Assembly: GCA_024803745.1 (NCBI GenBank)
Contig: JANJXV010000013.1
Span: 11,036,001-11,100,000, forward strand
Direction of reading: 5' to 3'
DNA from: Megascapheus bottae
Taxonomy: Eukaryota; Chordata; Mammalia; Rodentia; Geomyidae
DNA: 64,000 bases
Below are positions 45,401 through 55,611 of this stretch, one piece after another (position 1 is the stretch's first letter; each line of letters opens with the position of its first letter). A program made the position numbers and the translations under genes. The notes under the pieces are model-generated. The model worked only from the letters and a program-made list of their open reading frames with translations. It was not told the DNA's origin and made no database searches.

Positions 45401-48309
45401 GATGAAATAAATGTCCATATATGATTCTGAGTATCCAACTGGGGCTAGACCAGAGACATGAGGAATGACAGAATTTAGTGGAACCTAAAACTCCTCTCAG
45501 AGAATGAGGCCCACAGCTTAGAGAGGCCAGTCAGCCCACATCCCCGGGGGCCAGGACCTCTCTTCTACATGCAAAAAGTGAAGGTCTTAGTCACAGCTGC
45601 CGCCAGCTGGCACCAGGTCCCAGCAATAGTCATTGTTTGGCCAAAACAGGAAGCTGCCCGAGGGGAAGTGGGGCCTCACCTCAGTGAACCCCTGAAGAAT
45701 GGCCCCCAAGAAACTTGGGGACGTGCTGACAGTCATGGCCTCTGAGGCAGCTATGCCTCTCTCTAGACCCCAGGATGGGAGATGTGTTTCACTCAACCTT
45801 AGGGCCCTGGCACAGGAAGCAGGACTGGGATCCAAGAGTTCTAGTCTCATATGAACTTGGGCAAGCTACCTTTCCTATCTGGATTTATCAATTCATGTGT
45901 TACTGGGTGGATTCAAAGAGTGCATTTGCCTTGTTTTGCATTTGCATATTAATAAAACCCAAGTGGAGCTGTCACCTTCCCCCTTCACCTCGCTCCCTTC
46001 TGAGGCCTGGGTGGCCTGTACCTTGTCAGCATTCAGTGCTGGGTATAATGAAAGCCCATGGATCCACCAAAAGTAGGAAAATATGACCAGTTCCTCAGCT
46101 CTTCACAATTAGCAAAACTCCATCGCCTCATTTCATTAGAATCCTCCACAATTATGCTAAGAGATACTGAGGGTGGATCTTACGTTCCCATCTGACAGAG
46201 CAGTATACACAAGCTCAAAGCCAAGATTCAACCCCAAGCCCTTGGTCTTGGACCCTTCAATCCGCTGGCAGCTCTTATCAAGCCTTGTAAGGAGTACATA
46301 TCTGCTTGCTCAGGCCAGTGACAGAGAGGACCCTGGTGGTAGGGCTGTGGAAGCCCAGAGGACACAACAGTCCACCAGAAAGAGCGCCTTGGAAGCTGGA
46401 GGAAAGCTTGAGCTTGCATAGTTGCCATGTACTTAATGTTCCCTGTTTCGACTCTGCCACTTACGCTCTATGGGGTCCAAGCAAATCACCCCTCTTCTCT
46501 GTACCACACTGGTGATCTTAGTGATCCATAGGTAATGCCTGTCCAGCTGACCCCAGGCTATCTGGATAGGTGAACGGATGGGGCATCAGTGCTGCTGACC
46601 CAGCATCATTTCATCTCTGCTTTCCTCAAAGACCCACATTCTGATTGGATGCTCTCCCCACTCCACGCTTAGGACCATATCTCAGTTAAGCTAAGCCAAT
46701 CAGCACATGGTATTAATTGGGAGACTGTGATTGGTTGGAAACACAACCCGTCTTGTCTCATTCAGGCCAAAGAAAAAAGATTACAGGTCAGACCTGAAGA
46801 GATGTACTCAGCCTCTCTCTCTCTCAGCAAAAGTGAGACTTTAATGGGTAGTCTTGCATGGTTGGTGTCTGATTGTCTGATGGGCAGGCACTAGGATGTT
46901 TTTCTTGCTCTCTCTTGTTGGACATTCTTAGGCAAGCCTGGTGGTTACAATGTCACTGGAGTTGTCTCAACCTTAGGAGAGTGACAGCCATCAAGGGCCT
47001 CACAGGGGAACCCACTGAGGTGGAAAGATCATGGAAATGTCTGCGTATTTGTAGCACTGGAGCTGGTCTGGACTCAGAGGGAGGAGATGGTGCCTTTCCT
47101 TGTTTCATTCAGCCTCTGAGGCAGGGTTTACTATTTCTTGCAGCCAATGCCATATTGCCGCTCCCCTCCTAATTATCTTGCAATCCCTAATGCACAGAAA
47201 GGGACTGGGGTCCTCCTTCTCTCCCTGTGTTAACTCACTGGAGGATGGTTGCGAAACCCCTGGGCAGCCAGCCAGAGCCCATGACTTGTTCACGGCTTTT
47301 TGGAATCTCTGCATTCTTTCCTCTCTGTTTCCTCAGCCAGAGACAATTCCTCCCCAGCTGGCCTCTGGCCCTGGCCCAGGCCACCCCACTAACATTAATG
47401 CTGGAAGATTGATGTGACAGGGAGACAGAGAGCTAGGACCCTGAGCCCCAGCTGTGGCTGCTTCCTCTGCACACTTTGTTTCTACCCCACCCCCACTTCT
47501 TTCTTACTGGGACCTTGGCCTCTTTATATCCTTAGGATCACAGAGTTTTCGTAAAGTAAGGGCTGTGGAGCAGGAATGAAAATCAGGGTTCTGGCCCAGA
47601 ACTCTGGATACAGCCTTTTCTACATACATGAACTTCCTTTTCTACCTCTGTTCTGATTCAGATGTCATGGTCTTTGCACGGGGTGGTGGTTTTCTCCTAA
47701 GTCTGCCCAATTACCACCAGCAATCTTGTCCTTGACCCCAGCAGCCAGAGGATTGCCCTGCTGGCAGACCTGCCTTCCATTCCATTTTGCTGCCTATAGG
47801 ACAAGGCCCCTGGTCATAGGGCCCCTGCCCTACTTCATTCATCAAGTAAGACCTATGTTTTTACCAGGCATTCAGTTGCTGTCTCCTCCAGGCCGTCTTC
47901 CTAACTTAAATAAATCACAGACCATGCTTGCTCAGCCTCCCTGCCAGCTCCATTCTCCATCAGGTTTTTCCTTGCCTGGGTGTGGCTTTGTCTTGTGGGT
48001 TCCAGCCACCTGTCCATAACCCTGGAAGTACCACTCATAGGGATAGGAGATTCTTATTCTTGGGGTTTGGTGGGCTTCCGATGCTCTTTTGATTTGACTT
48101 GGGTATGAGTTTTGCTACTGAAGGTCACTGACATGGAGAAATTGGCCAAGGGCAGGGGCTCTCTGAAATCCCAGGAGGATAGGGGGCAGAGTTTAACCAA
48201 CACTCCCTTCTGAGCGCAGCCAAGTCAAACCCTAAATTGGGATCGTAGTGTTGAGATTTCAGGAGCTCCATTTCCAGAAATCAGTTGTAAGGAGGGAAGA
48301 AAGATTCAG
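45401..48309. other. Repeat-poor intergenic stretch
   Basis: Nearly 3 kb without any dimeric SINE or recognisable LINE. It contains an octamer ATTTGCAT (45940-45947), a palindrome TTTGGCCAAA (45636-45645) and four CCAAT cores within 91 bp (46644-46734). No gene is recognised; the longer open frames lack family resemblance. MIR-like phrases occur near 45835-45875. Confidence 0.45.
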
Positions 48310-48476
48310 AATGTGAACAAAGATGAACCTGGTAGAAGTTATTTATAACAACACAAATCTGGAAATAATCGCCAAAGTCTTAGCAGGAGCAGAAAAGATA
48401 AATATCCTAGCTTGTATTGATATAGTGAAATGGTATACACCATTAAAATATGTTTGCAAAGAGTTGTCATTAGTGG
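48310..48476 (+). repeat. Old L1M-type fragment, sense
   Basis: 'gttatttataacaacacaaa' + 'tctggaaataat' and 'gtgaaatggtatacaccatt' are typical of the 3' part of old L1. Confidence 0.65.
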
Positions 48477-48637
48477 GCTATGATGGTTTGGAGGTTACTT
48501 GTCTCCTCGCAAAAGTTCATGTGTTGGCAGCCTGGTCCATAGGGTGGAGATGTGGGGACAGATGATACCTTTAAGAGAAGGGGTCTAGCAGAAGGTCCTT
48601 CAGTCAGCTGGGGGAAAGACAATGAGTTAAAAGAAGC

Positions 48638-48690
48638 TTGCCTGCCTGCCTGCCTTCCTTCCTTCCTTCCTTCCTTCCTTCTTTCCTTCC
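48638..48690. repeat. (TGCC)n(TTCC)n microsatellite
   Basis: Three to four TGCC units followed by about eight TTCC units, at the 3' end (in its own sense) of the antisense SINE that follows. Confidence 0.9.
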
Positions 48691-48699
48691 TACCTTTTG

Positions 48700-48868
48700 C
48701 CAGTCCTGGGGCTTGAACTCAGGGCCTGGGCACTGTCCTTAAGCTTTCTCAATAGTGAGCCACAGTACCACTTCCAGCTTTTTCTGTGTATGTATTACTG
48801 AGGAATCAAACCCAGAGCTTCTTGCGTGGTTGGCAAGAACTCTACCACTAGGCCATGCTCCTGGCTCA
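48700..48868 (-). repeat. Dimeric ID-type SINE, antisense
   Basis: 'gtcctggggcttgaactcag', 'agtgagccacagtaccactt', then 'gaggaatcaaacccagagct' and 'ctctaccactaggccatgct'. This is the tRNA-tRNA architecture of the young copy at 15159, in reverse. It is older by divergence. Confidence 0.8.
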
Positions 48869-49096
48869 ATGCAAGCTTTCTTGTGACCTGTTTGTAAGTT
48901 GATTATGAAGGCCTGAGTCTAGCACACACACCCTACACTTCCCTGTTCTCTGCTTTCCTATTTAAATGTGTACCTGTGTGTCACCTTCTGTCCATCATCT
49001 ACCATGAGACCCTTACCAGAAGTCGACTGTAAGCCGCTACAATTGAGGGCTAGAAACCCTGTTTTTCTTAATTTAAAAAAAAAATATCTACTTCCA

Positions 49097-49384
49097 GCCG
49101 GGCCTGGTGGCTCACACTTGTAATCCTAGCTACTCAGGAGTCTGAGATCTGAGGATCAAGGTTCAAAGCCAGCATGGGCACAAAAGGACCTGAGACTCTT
49201 ATCTCTAATTGACCTCTAGAAAATAGGAAGTGGGACTTGACTCAAGGGTAGCGTGGTAGCCTTGAGCTGAAGAGCTCAAAGATAACACCCAGGCCCAGAA
49301 GTAGATTGGTAGCTTTGAGCTGAAGAGCTCAGGGACAGTGCCCAAGTTCTAGCCCCATGACCCCCCCCCCCACACACACACAAA
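49097..49384 (+). repeat. B1-ID SINE, duplicated-ID subfamily
   Basis: 'gccgggcctggtggctcaca', 'aggagtctgagatctgagg', then 'tggtagccttgagctgaaga' and, about 50 bases on, 'tggtagctttgagctgaaga'. The tail is C10 followed by CA. A near-perfect duplication, ctacttcca (49088-49096) and ctacctcca, flanks it. Confidence 0.85.
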
Positions 49385-50662
49385 CTACCTCCAGTATTTG
49401 GTTATAATCACCAAGGCTGACTAACACATTGGAAAATGTTACACAAGAAATAAGAGAATACAAACCCACAACTGTATTATATTCGAATCAGAAAAAAATG
49501 TGTAGAAATTAATAGGAAACACTAAAACTCTGAAAATGGTTTCTGTCATCATCAAAAGATTAAATTTTTATGTTATACTTTCTGGCACTCTCTAGACTTT
49601 GTATTATAAACTTCATGTTGTAGTCTACATTAATTACACAAGGAAAAACAAATGAGAGCAATCCCAGTCCCAGTTCTGTTGATAATTGGACATATGAGCT
49701 TGGGCAAGTCAGCCAACCTCATTTCTCATGTGTCTCTTCATCTTTTTTTCCCCTTCATTCCTTCATTCTAGAAATCTCTCATGTCAGGCCTTGTGCCGAG
49801 AACCGGGGACCACAAAGCAAATTGTATGAAAAATATACAAAAAGCTGTTAAGCCTTGCTCACAATCAGAAATAAGTTGATTAAACCCAAGCCAAGACATT
49901 CTTTTTCATCTGTAGTGCTGGCAAAAGCTCAAAAGCTTCAGAATATATTCTGTTGGAAAAACTGTGAGAAAATAGACCTCTCCTATTTTGTGTTATGGGA
50001 ATATGCCAACAAAATGGTCCTAAGCCCTATATGGAGGGGAATTGGGTAATTTCTAGCAAAGTTACATATACATATCCCTTGACCTAGCAATCTTCCTCTA
50101 GGAGTTTCTTCCAAAGATGCACTGACAAAATAAGATGTTTGCATAAAGCTATTCCTGGAAGCATCCTTCTTAATAGTCAAAACTAGAAACTACTCAAAAG
50201 TCGGTTAGTAGGACCAGTGGATGGCTCTAGCTAGCAGAGGAAAATGAGGAAGGTCTCTATCTGCTGTGATAGTATCATCACCAAGAATGAAATAGCTATG
50301 ATAATTATCATTCATCAAAGAAGAGGAAGGGCATATATAAACAGTTGAATATTTTCTTTAATTAGCAAGTCAATTAAAATATAATTGTTATCTATAGGAG
50401 GGTCAAGGGATGTAGAAGATTAAAAATATCGTCTGAAAATATCTCATTTTTGTAGAATAATTTTAGAACCATTAAATGCGTTCATAAAAAGCAAACTAAA
50501 TTGAATCAAAAGTAAAAGCAAAGTCAATCTTTCCAAATCAAAAGCAAACTAAAACGAATAAATCTATGTTTTTAGTTGGGCTGGACACATCACCAAATAA
50601 GGTTGGATTATTTCAAGTCATTTGAAAATTTGATAGCTGTACTTGACTAGTAAGATAGATGG

Positions 50663-50668
<6 letters not shown>

Positions 50669-50693
<25 letters not shown>
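50669..50693. repeat. (GACA)n microsatellite
   Basis: Six GACA units at the 5' edge of a SINE. Confidence 0.85.
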
Positions 50694-50868
50694 CTACTGA
50701 GGGGGCTGAGATCTGAGGATTGTGGTTCAAAGCAGTCTGGCCAAACAAGACCATGAGTCTCTTTTTTCCTATAAACTACCAAAAATCTGGAAATGAAGCT
50801 GCAGCTCAAGTGGTAGCATGTCAATCTTGAGCAACAATGTCAAACAAAAGTACACAGCTCTAAATTCA
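50694..50868 (+). repeat. B1-ID SINE, sense, 5'-truncated
   Basis: Begins in the middle of the B1 half ('agctactgagggggctgag') and runs through 'gcagctcaagtggtagcatg' to 'taaattcaagcc'. The CA repeat follows directly. Confidence 0.75.
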
Positions 50869-50881
50869 AGCCACACACACA

Positions 50882-50933
<52 letters not shown>
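50869..50933. repeat. (CA)n microsatellite at SINE 3' end
   Basis: About 30 CA units with one CATA interruption, starting where the SINE tail would be. Confidence 0.9.
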
Positions 50934-50935
<2 letters not shown>

Positions 50936-51164
50936 AACTGAGATCAGAGAATGCTGTTCTGACCATGCCCTTTAGAAATACAGGCTGCAATATTTATGAG
51001 TAAAATAGCTTCATATTTTAGATTTGTACCAAATAATCTATCAGGAAATGAGTCAGGAGCTAGAAATGGGTACAAGTTGAAGCTGGGTAAAGAATACATG
51101 GGATTCTTTGCACTAGTCTATTTTTGTTGAATGCTTGAAATTTTCCACAATAAAACATCTTTAT

Positions 51165-51285
51165 AGCTGAGCATAGTGATCAAGGACTGCAATTCTAGCA
51201 CTCAGAAGGCTGAGGCAGGAGGACGGTGATTTCAAGGTCAGCCTAGTCCATATAGAAAGACATTGTCTCTAAAGACAGAAACCAG
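51165..51285 (+). repeat. Monomeric B1-like SINE, sense
   Basis: 'gctgagcatagtgatcaagg', 'tagcactcagaaggctgagg' + 'caggaggacgg', 'gtcagcctagtccatataga'. This is the ordinary B1/7SL layout, distinct from the dimers. Confidence 0.7.
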
Positions 51286-51286
51286 T

Positions 51287-51455
51287 CAAGAGCTGATGCC
51301 TGTGCTCCTGGCTACTCAGGTTGTTGAGATCTGAGCATTGTTGTTTAGAGCCAGCCCTGGCAAGAAAGTTTGTGACTCTTTTCTCCAGTGAATTTTCAAA
51401 AAGTTTAAAGTTGAGCTATGGGTCAACTGACAAAGCACAAGCTTTAAGTAAAAAC
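51287..51455 (+). repeat. B1-ID SINE, sense, 3'-truncated
   Basis: 'gagctgatgcctgtgctcct', 'ttctccagtgaattttcaa', 'aaagcacaagctttaag', then an AAAAC-rich tail. Confidence 0.65.
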
Positions 51456-51487
51456 AAAACAACAAAAACAACAAAACAAAAAACAGC

Positions 51488-51489
<2 letters not shown>

Positions 51490-51531
<42 letters not shown>
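51490..51531. repeat. (CA)n microsatellite
   Basis: About 20 CA units following an AAAAC-rich SINE tail and ending just before the next SINE. Confidence 0.9.
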
Positions 51532-51535
<4 letters not shown>

Positions 51536-51542
51536 CCAAACA

Positions 51543-51808
51543 GCCGAGCCCAGGGGCTCACGCCTGTAATCCTAGCTACTCTGGAGTCTGAGATCTGAGG
51601 ATTACGGTTCAAAGCCAGCCAGGACACTAAAGAACATGAGATTCTTATTTCCAATTAATCACTAGAAAGTGGGGCTGTGGCTCATGAGGTAAGGCAGTAG
51701 CCTTGAGCTAAAAAGCTCAGGGACAGCACCGGGGCCCAGAGGTAGGGTGGTAGTTCAGAGACAGGGTCCAGAGTTCAAGTCCCATAACATCCCCCCCCCA
51801 CACACACA
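51543..51808 (+). repeat. B1-ID SINE, duplicated-ID subfamily
   Basis: 'ggggctcacgcctgtaatcc', 'tctggagtctgagatctgag', 'aaggcagtagccttgagcta', then a second, shortened ID segment 'gtagggtggtagttcagaga'. Ends with 'gagttcaagtcccataaca', C9 and CA. Confidence 0.85.
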
Positions 51809-52354
51809 AGCTCAGGAACGGTACCCCAGCACACATGTACATACACATACAAAGGAACCATTGCTATCACCCAAGGTAGTGAGGGGAGACTTGGATGTAG
51901 AGCCAAAGAGATGAATTTCCTCAAAGACAGGGTTAAGGATGGCAAGTACTGGAGGCCTGCAGTTCTGGGTGTCTCTGGATGTGACTAGAAGCTGGATGTA
52001 CTTGCTGAGGTAGAGTTCCTAGCACAGGCAACGGCTGGAGCAAATGCAAAAAGAATGTGAAATCGGGGCAGAGGCTTAGAAAAAAAGAGAGAGAACCTTG
52101 AGGGGTCTTAAATGCTGGGCCAAGGAACCCTGGAAGCAATGCAGCTGGAGGGTGACATGATAGACTCTTGAATAATGTGACTCAGCCCAGATATGTGTGG
52201 GGAGAGCTGACAGGACATCCCCTGGACAGGGACAAGGAGGCCCACACGGGGAAGTGGCTCTACAAGGAGAACATTGAGGAGAAAGAAGAGTCCAGGTAGA
52301 AGCTAGTGATTTGGGCACCTTGGAGGGTGTTGGTGCTGAGATTAAGATGAGTAG
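51809..52354. other. Intergenic, old repeat likely
   Basis: The text around 52030-52170 ('ggagggtgacatgatagact') resembles an old mammalian-wide dispersed repeat that I cannot name; similar phrases occur near 59090-59400. Confidence 0.4.
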
Positions 52355-52558
52355 AGGGAGAAGCTGAGACCTGAGGATTGAGGTTGGAGGCCAGCAAAGA
52401 CAGGAGGACAGGAAAGTCAGTGAGATTCTTATCTCCAACCAAAACCACAAAAAAGAAAAAAAGAAAGCTAGACGTGGAGCTATAGCTCAAATGGTAGAAT
52501 GCCAGCCTTGAGGGAAAAAGCTAAAGGACTTAGGCCCTAAGTTCAAGCTCCCATAATG
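52355..52558 (+). repeat. B1-ID SINE, sense, 5'-truncated
   Basis: 'gaagctgagacctgaggatt', 'gtggagctatagctcaaatg', 'aagttcaagctcccataatg'. Confidence 0.75.
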
Positions 52559-53535
52559 GCATGCTCACACGCACTCCCCTCCCCCACCCCTGGTGCACAG
52601 AGGGGTCAGGTTAGAGACCCCTCTCTCCAGAGGCTCTAGATACAAGACTTGGTCCTGGCTCTGTTTCTGGCTGTAATATTCATGCCATGTCCCTGGCCCT
52701 CTCTAAATGAGGGGGCTGCATCTCTAAAGCAAGGGGTGGAAGCCTCAGCTTCCCTAGCATGATACGGCGCTAGCCATGGGTGCACGGTATCTGCGAGGGG
52801 ATCATCTGGCCTCACTGCACAGCCAGCTGTGTGATGTCAATGGCATTTCCCTTCATACAAAGGAAACAACATTAGCTCGCTCACTGCTAGGAAAGGAAAG
52901 TTAGCTGAGCCCCACCCTCGGTGACCTGTGCTCCCCCTGACACAGTGTGCTAGGCCTCCCCGCCTGGGGCCAGGGCAGGACTTGGAAATGTCATGGTGCA
53001 GACAGAGGCATCAATCCAACAGCTTTGGCTCCTTAGCATGGCCAGGTCATCCTGGACACAGTCAGCATCTTCTCTGTGTCTAGGGCACAGCCCCATGCCA
53101 CACCGAAGGACTGAGGTTACAGGAGGCTCCAGCATTTCACTAAATGTCAGCAAGGCCATAAAATGAGTCCTTTGTGCATGAAGAGATCCAAGCCCTGGGA
53201 GGAAGAGGTCTTAGCCAGGGTCATAGAGCAAGCAGAGGGGAGCCCAGGTACAGGTCTCATGGCACCTGGGGGTCAGGTGGTCCCAGAAAGCCTGGCACTA
53301 TTAAGACCACATTTCTGGCGGATGTCCCTAAGAAGTAGAAGCATTAAGTGCCCTTATTAAACTCTGTCCCTTAGCTTTTCACCCTCTGAACATTCCTCAA
53401 AGTGTTATTTTGCACTCAAAATGAAAAGAAATACCAATGTGTTCAATAGTTACCACATGCTTTTGAGCTGGAAAATATAACGCTACATGTAATGTTTGGT
53501 GCAGTTGTCAAATGATCACTTAAAAATTGATCAAG
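52559..53535. other. Intergenic, nothing recognised
   Basis: Unique-looking, moderately GC-rich; no gene. Confidence 0.4.
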
Positions 53536-53775
53536 TGTCAAGTGCTGGTGACTCACGCCTATCATCCTAGTACTTAGAAGGCTGGATCTGAGAAGTATAG
53601 CTTGAAGCCAGCACAGGCAGGAAAGACCATGAGACTTATCTTCAATTAACCACCAAAAAGCCGAAAGTGGAGCCATAGAGTACTAGTCCTGAGCACAAAA
53701 ATTCAGAGACAGCACCCAGGCCCTAAATTCAAGCCCCAGAATAGGCACCTGAGTGTGCGCACACACGCACGCACG

Positions 53776-53830
<55 letters not shown>
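53536..53830 (+). repeat. B1-ID dimeric SINE with (CA)n tail
   Basis: 'gtcaagtgctggtgactcac', 'cttcaattaaccaccaaaaa', 'aaattcaagccccagaatag', then CGCA/CA units from about 53756 to 53830. 'ttgatc' occurs on both sides (53527-53532 and 53832-53837), a possible short target-site duplication. Confidence 0.85.
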
Positions 53831-53834
<4 letters not shown>

Positions 53835-55189
53835 GATCGGTTGACAAGCTGGTGGTCAAATGACTATAGCTTTAAGGACTTGACCTTATTCTTCTAGCTC
53901 CTACCTACCACCTCCCAAGAGACTGACCTGGCTCTGAATCTGTGCTTCTCCCCTCCTCTCAGCCTAGGGCCTGAAGAGGATCACCAGGCTTTTGTCTAGC
54001 CACTACTGAGTAAACTCAGAACATGCAATTCTCAGGACATGTCCCGAGGGATTGAAGGGGCCCATGGTTGTGATGGTGAGGATAGCAATGGTGGCCCTGA
54101 ACTCTGTGACATCACAGGTGGAAAAGCCCTCACCTTTGCTTTTCTTGCCAACGTCAGCACAGATCACTCTTTCCACCGTGCCCCTGCAGGGAGGCTGGCT
54201 GGCTCACCCTCCTACGCAGCCAGGAGCCGGGGGTTTTCAGGTGAAGCAGATCTAGGTGTTTGTGTCTCTGCTGCTCAGAAGAAGGTAGCATTTGCCCAAG
54301 GCAAGCAGTGGTGGTGAGTTTGTCACTGTGGAAGTAGGCGGGCCTGTGTGCATGCAAGCCTGGGTATATGGCTTTCCACATGCATAGGCAAATGGCTTGG
54401 ATGTGTGGTGGTATTAGGCATGTACAGATGCTCCTCTGTGCTGATTGTGATTGGATGCATACATGTGCAAGCAAAGTGTCAATGTATACTCAGGTTGGAG
54501 TGGTCCTCACATGTTTGAGTGGACTTTGTACTCAGCTTTCCACAATGGGAAAAGTATATAATGACTATGCAAATATGCATATGTTTGTGCATCTTTAAAT
54601 GGGATGCACAGTTGTATATTATGCACATCTATGTAAGCACATGAGGTGCATGTGTATATGTGTTACGGTGTGCGTGTATGGATGTGGTGCACACCCAAGG
54701 AAAAGGGATAGACGTGGTGTGCATGAGTGTGTGTCTATGAACAGATAGGCTGGAGATTCACAAGTGGATAGCGGTGTATTGGTGTGGGGAACCTGTATGT
54801 ACACACTGTGTGGCATGTGTGACGTGAGAGTGGACTTGTCTGTGTGTACCCACAGATCTAACCAGTTGCCCTTTTCTTTCTTTTCCTCATGGAGAATTAC
54901 AGAGCTTCTGAGTCTGAGCCCTGGGCCAAGGCTGGTGGCTCTTCCAGGAACATGGCTTCCTGGACCCAAAACTAAGAAGCCCAGGGCCCATGTGAGGAGG
55001 GAGGGGCTGAGCTTGAGCTCCTCTGAGAACTACACAGAGGTCCCCAGGTTACTGCTGTGGATAGACTTACAGAGACTGCATATCTAGTGTTTCCGTCCCC
55101 ACCAATGGTGACCCCACTATGTGCCCTGGGGGAAAGGAGGACATTGGCCTTTACTACATCCTCCAGTGGCTTTCAAAAGTGAATTCTTA
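53831..55189. other. Intergenic, with a degenerate TG-rich tract
   Basis: From about 54330 to 54850 the + strand is rich in tgtgcatgcaag, tgcatatgtttgtg and gtgtgcgtgtatgg. It is a decayed TG array similar in kind to 6166-6710. Nothing else is recognised. Confidence 0.5.
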
Positions 55190-55351
55190 GCTGACACCAA
55201 TGGATCATACATGTAATTCCACCTACTCAGGAGCCCAAGATCTTTCCTGCCAGTCCAAGCAGGACAGTCTGTGAGACTCTTATCTCTAGTATCTCCAGTT
55301 ACTCACCAAAGTGCCAGGAGTCGAGCTGTGGCTCAAGTGGTAGAGTGCTAG

Positions 55352-55400
<49 letters not shown>
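55190..55400 (+). repeat. B1-ID SINE, truncated, with (CA)n tail
   Basis: 'agctgacaccaatggatcat', 'agactcttatctctagtatc', 'gctgtggctcaagtggtaga' + 'gtgctagc', then about 24 CA units. The last ~60 bases of the ID unit are missing and the CA repeat starts at the break. Confidence 0.85.
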
Positions 55401-55402
<2 letters not shown>

Positions 55403-55558
55403 ACTTCCTACAAAGAAAGTAGGCAAGTAAATGGGAAATGCTTGGTTGGAGGTTGGGCTTGGGGAAGTGTGGCAACAAGGGACCAGCAGCATTGGTCTTG
55501 AATCTCCCTGGTTTATTAAGTTTACATTCTAGCTTATAGTTTAAAAAACGCATCCATA

Positions 55559-55595
55559 CCCTTTTACTAATTACAATAAAAAAATAAAATTAAAA
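55559..55595 (+). mobile_element. Very short (37-bp) L1-tail insertion with 16-bp target-site duplication
   Basis: The duplication aaaaaacgcatccata is at 55543-55558 and 55596-55611. The insert is 'cccttttactaattacaat' plus an A-rich tail, matching the end of the insertion at 37348-37454. Confidence 0.75.
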
Positions 55596-55611
55596 AAAAA
55601 ACGCATCCATA

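Larger units (their letters stand above)
48480..49430 (+). mobile_element. MaLR-type solo LTR remnant, split by two SINEs
   Basis: Starts 'tgatggtttggaggttact' and ends 'ggttataatcaccaaggctg' + 'actaacaca', the start and end phrases of MaLR LTRs. The pieces are 48480-48630, 48870-49080 and 49385-49428. Between them sit a TTCC repeat with an antisense dimeric ID SINE, and a sense B1-ID SINE. No internal coding region is present. Confidence 0.7.
49430..51160 (+). repeat. Old L1M-type LINE 3' portion, sense, with insertions
   Basis: 'cccttgacctagcaatcttc' + 'ctctaggagttt', 'ttaatagtcaaaactagaaa' and the ending 'tgaatgcttgaaattttcca' + 'caataaaac' trace the 3' end of an old L1. It is interrupted by a GACA repeat, a SINE and a CA repeat at 50669-50932. 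The boundaries at the left are loose. Confidence 0.6.

Noticed and set aside
54039..54317. 92-codon + strand frame
   Set aside because: No recognisable family and no supporting context.
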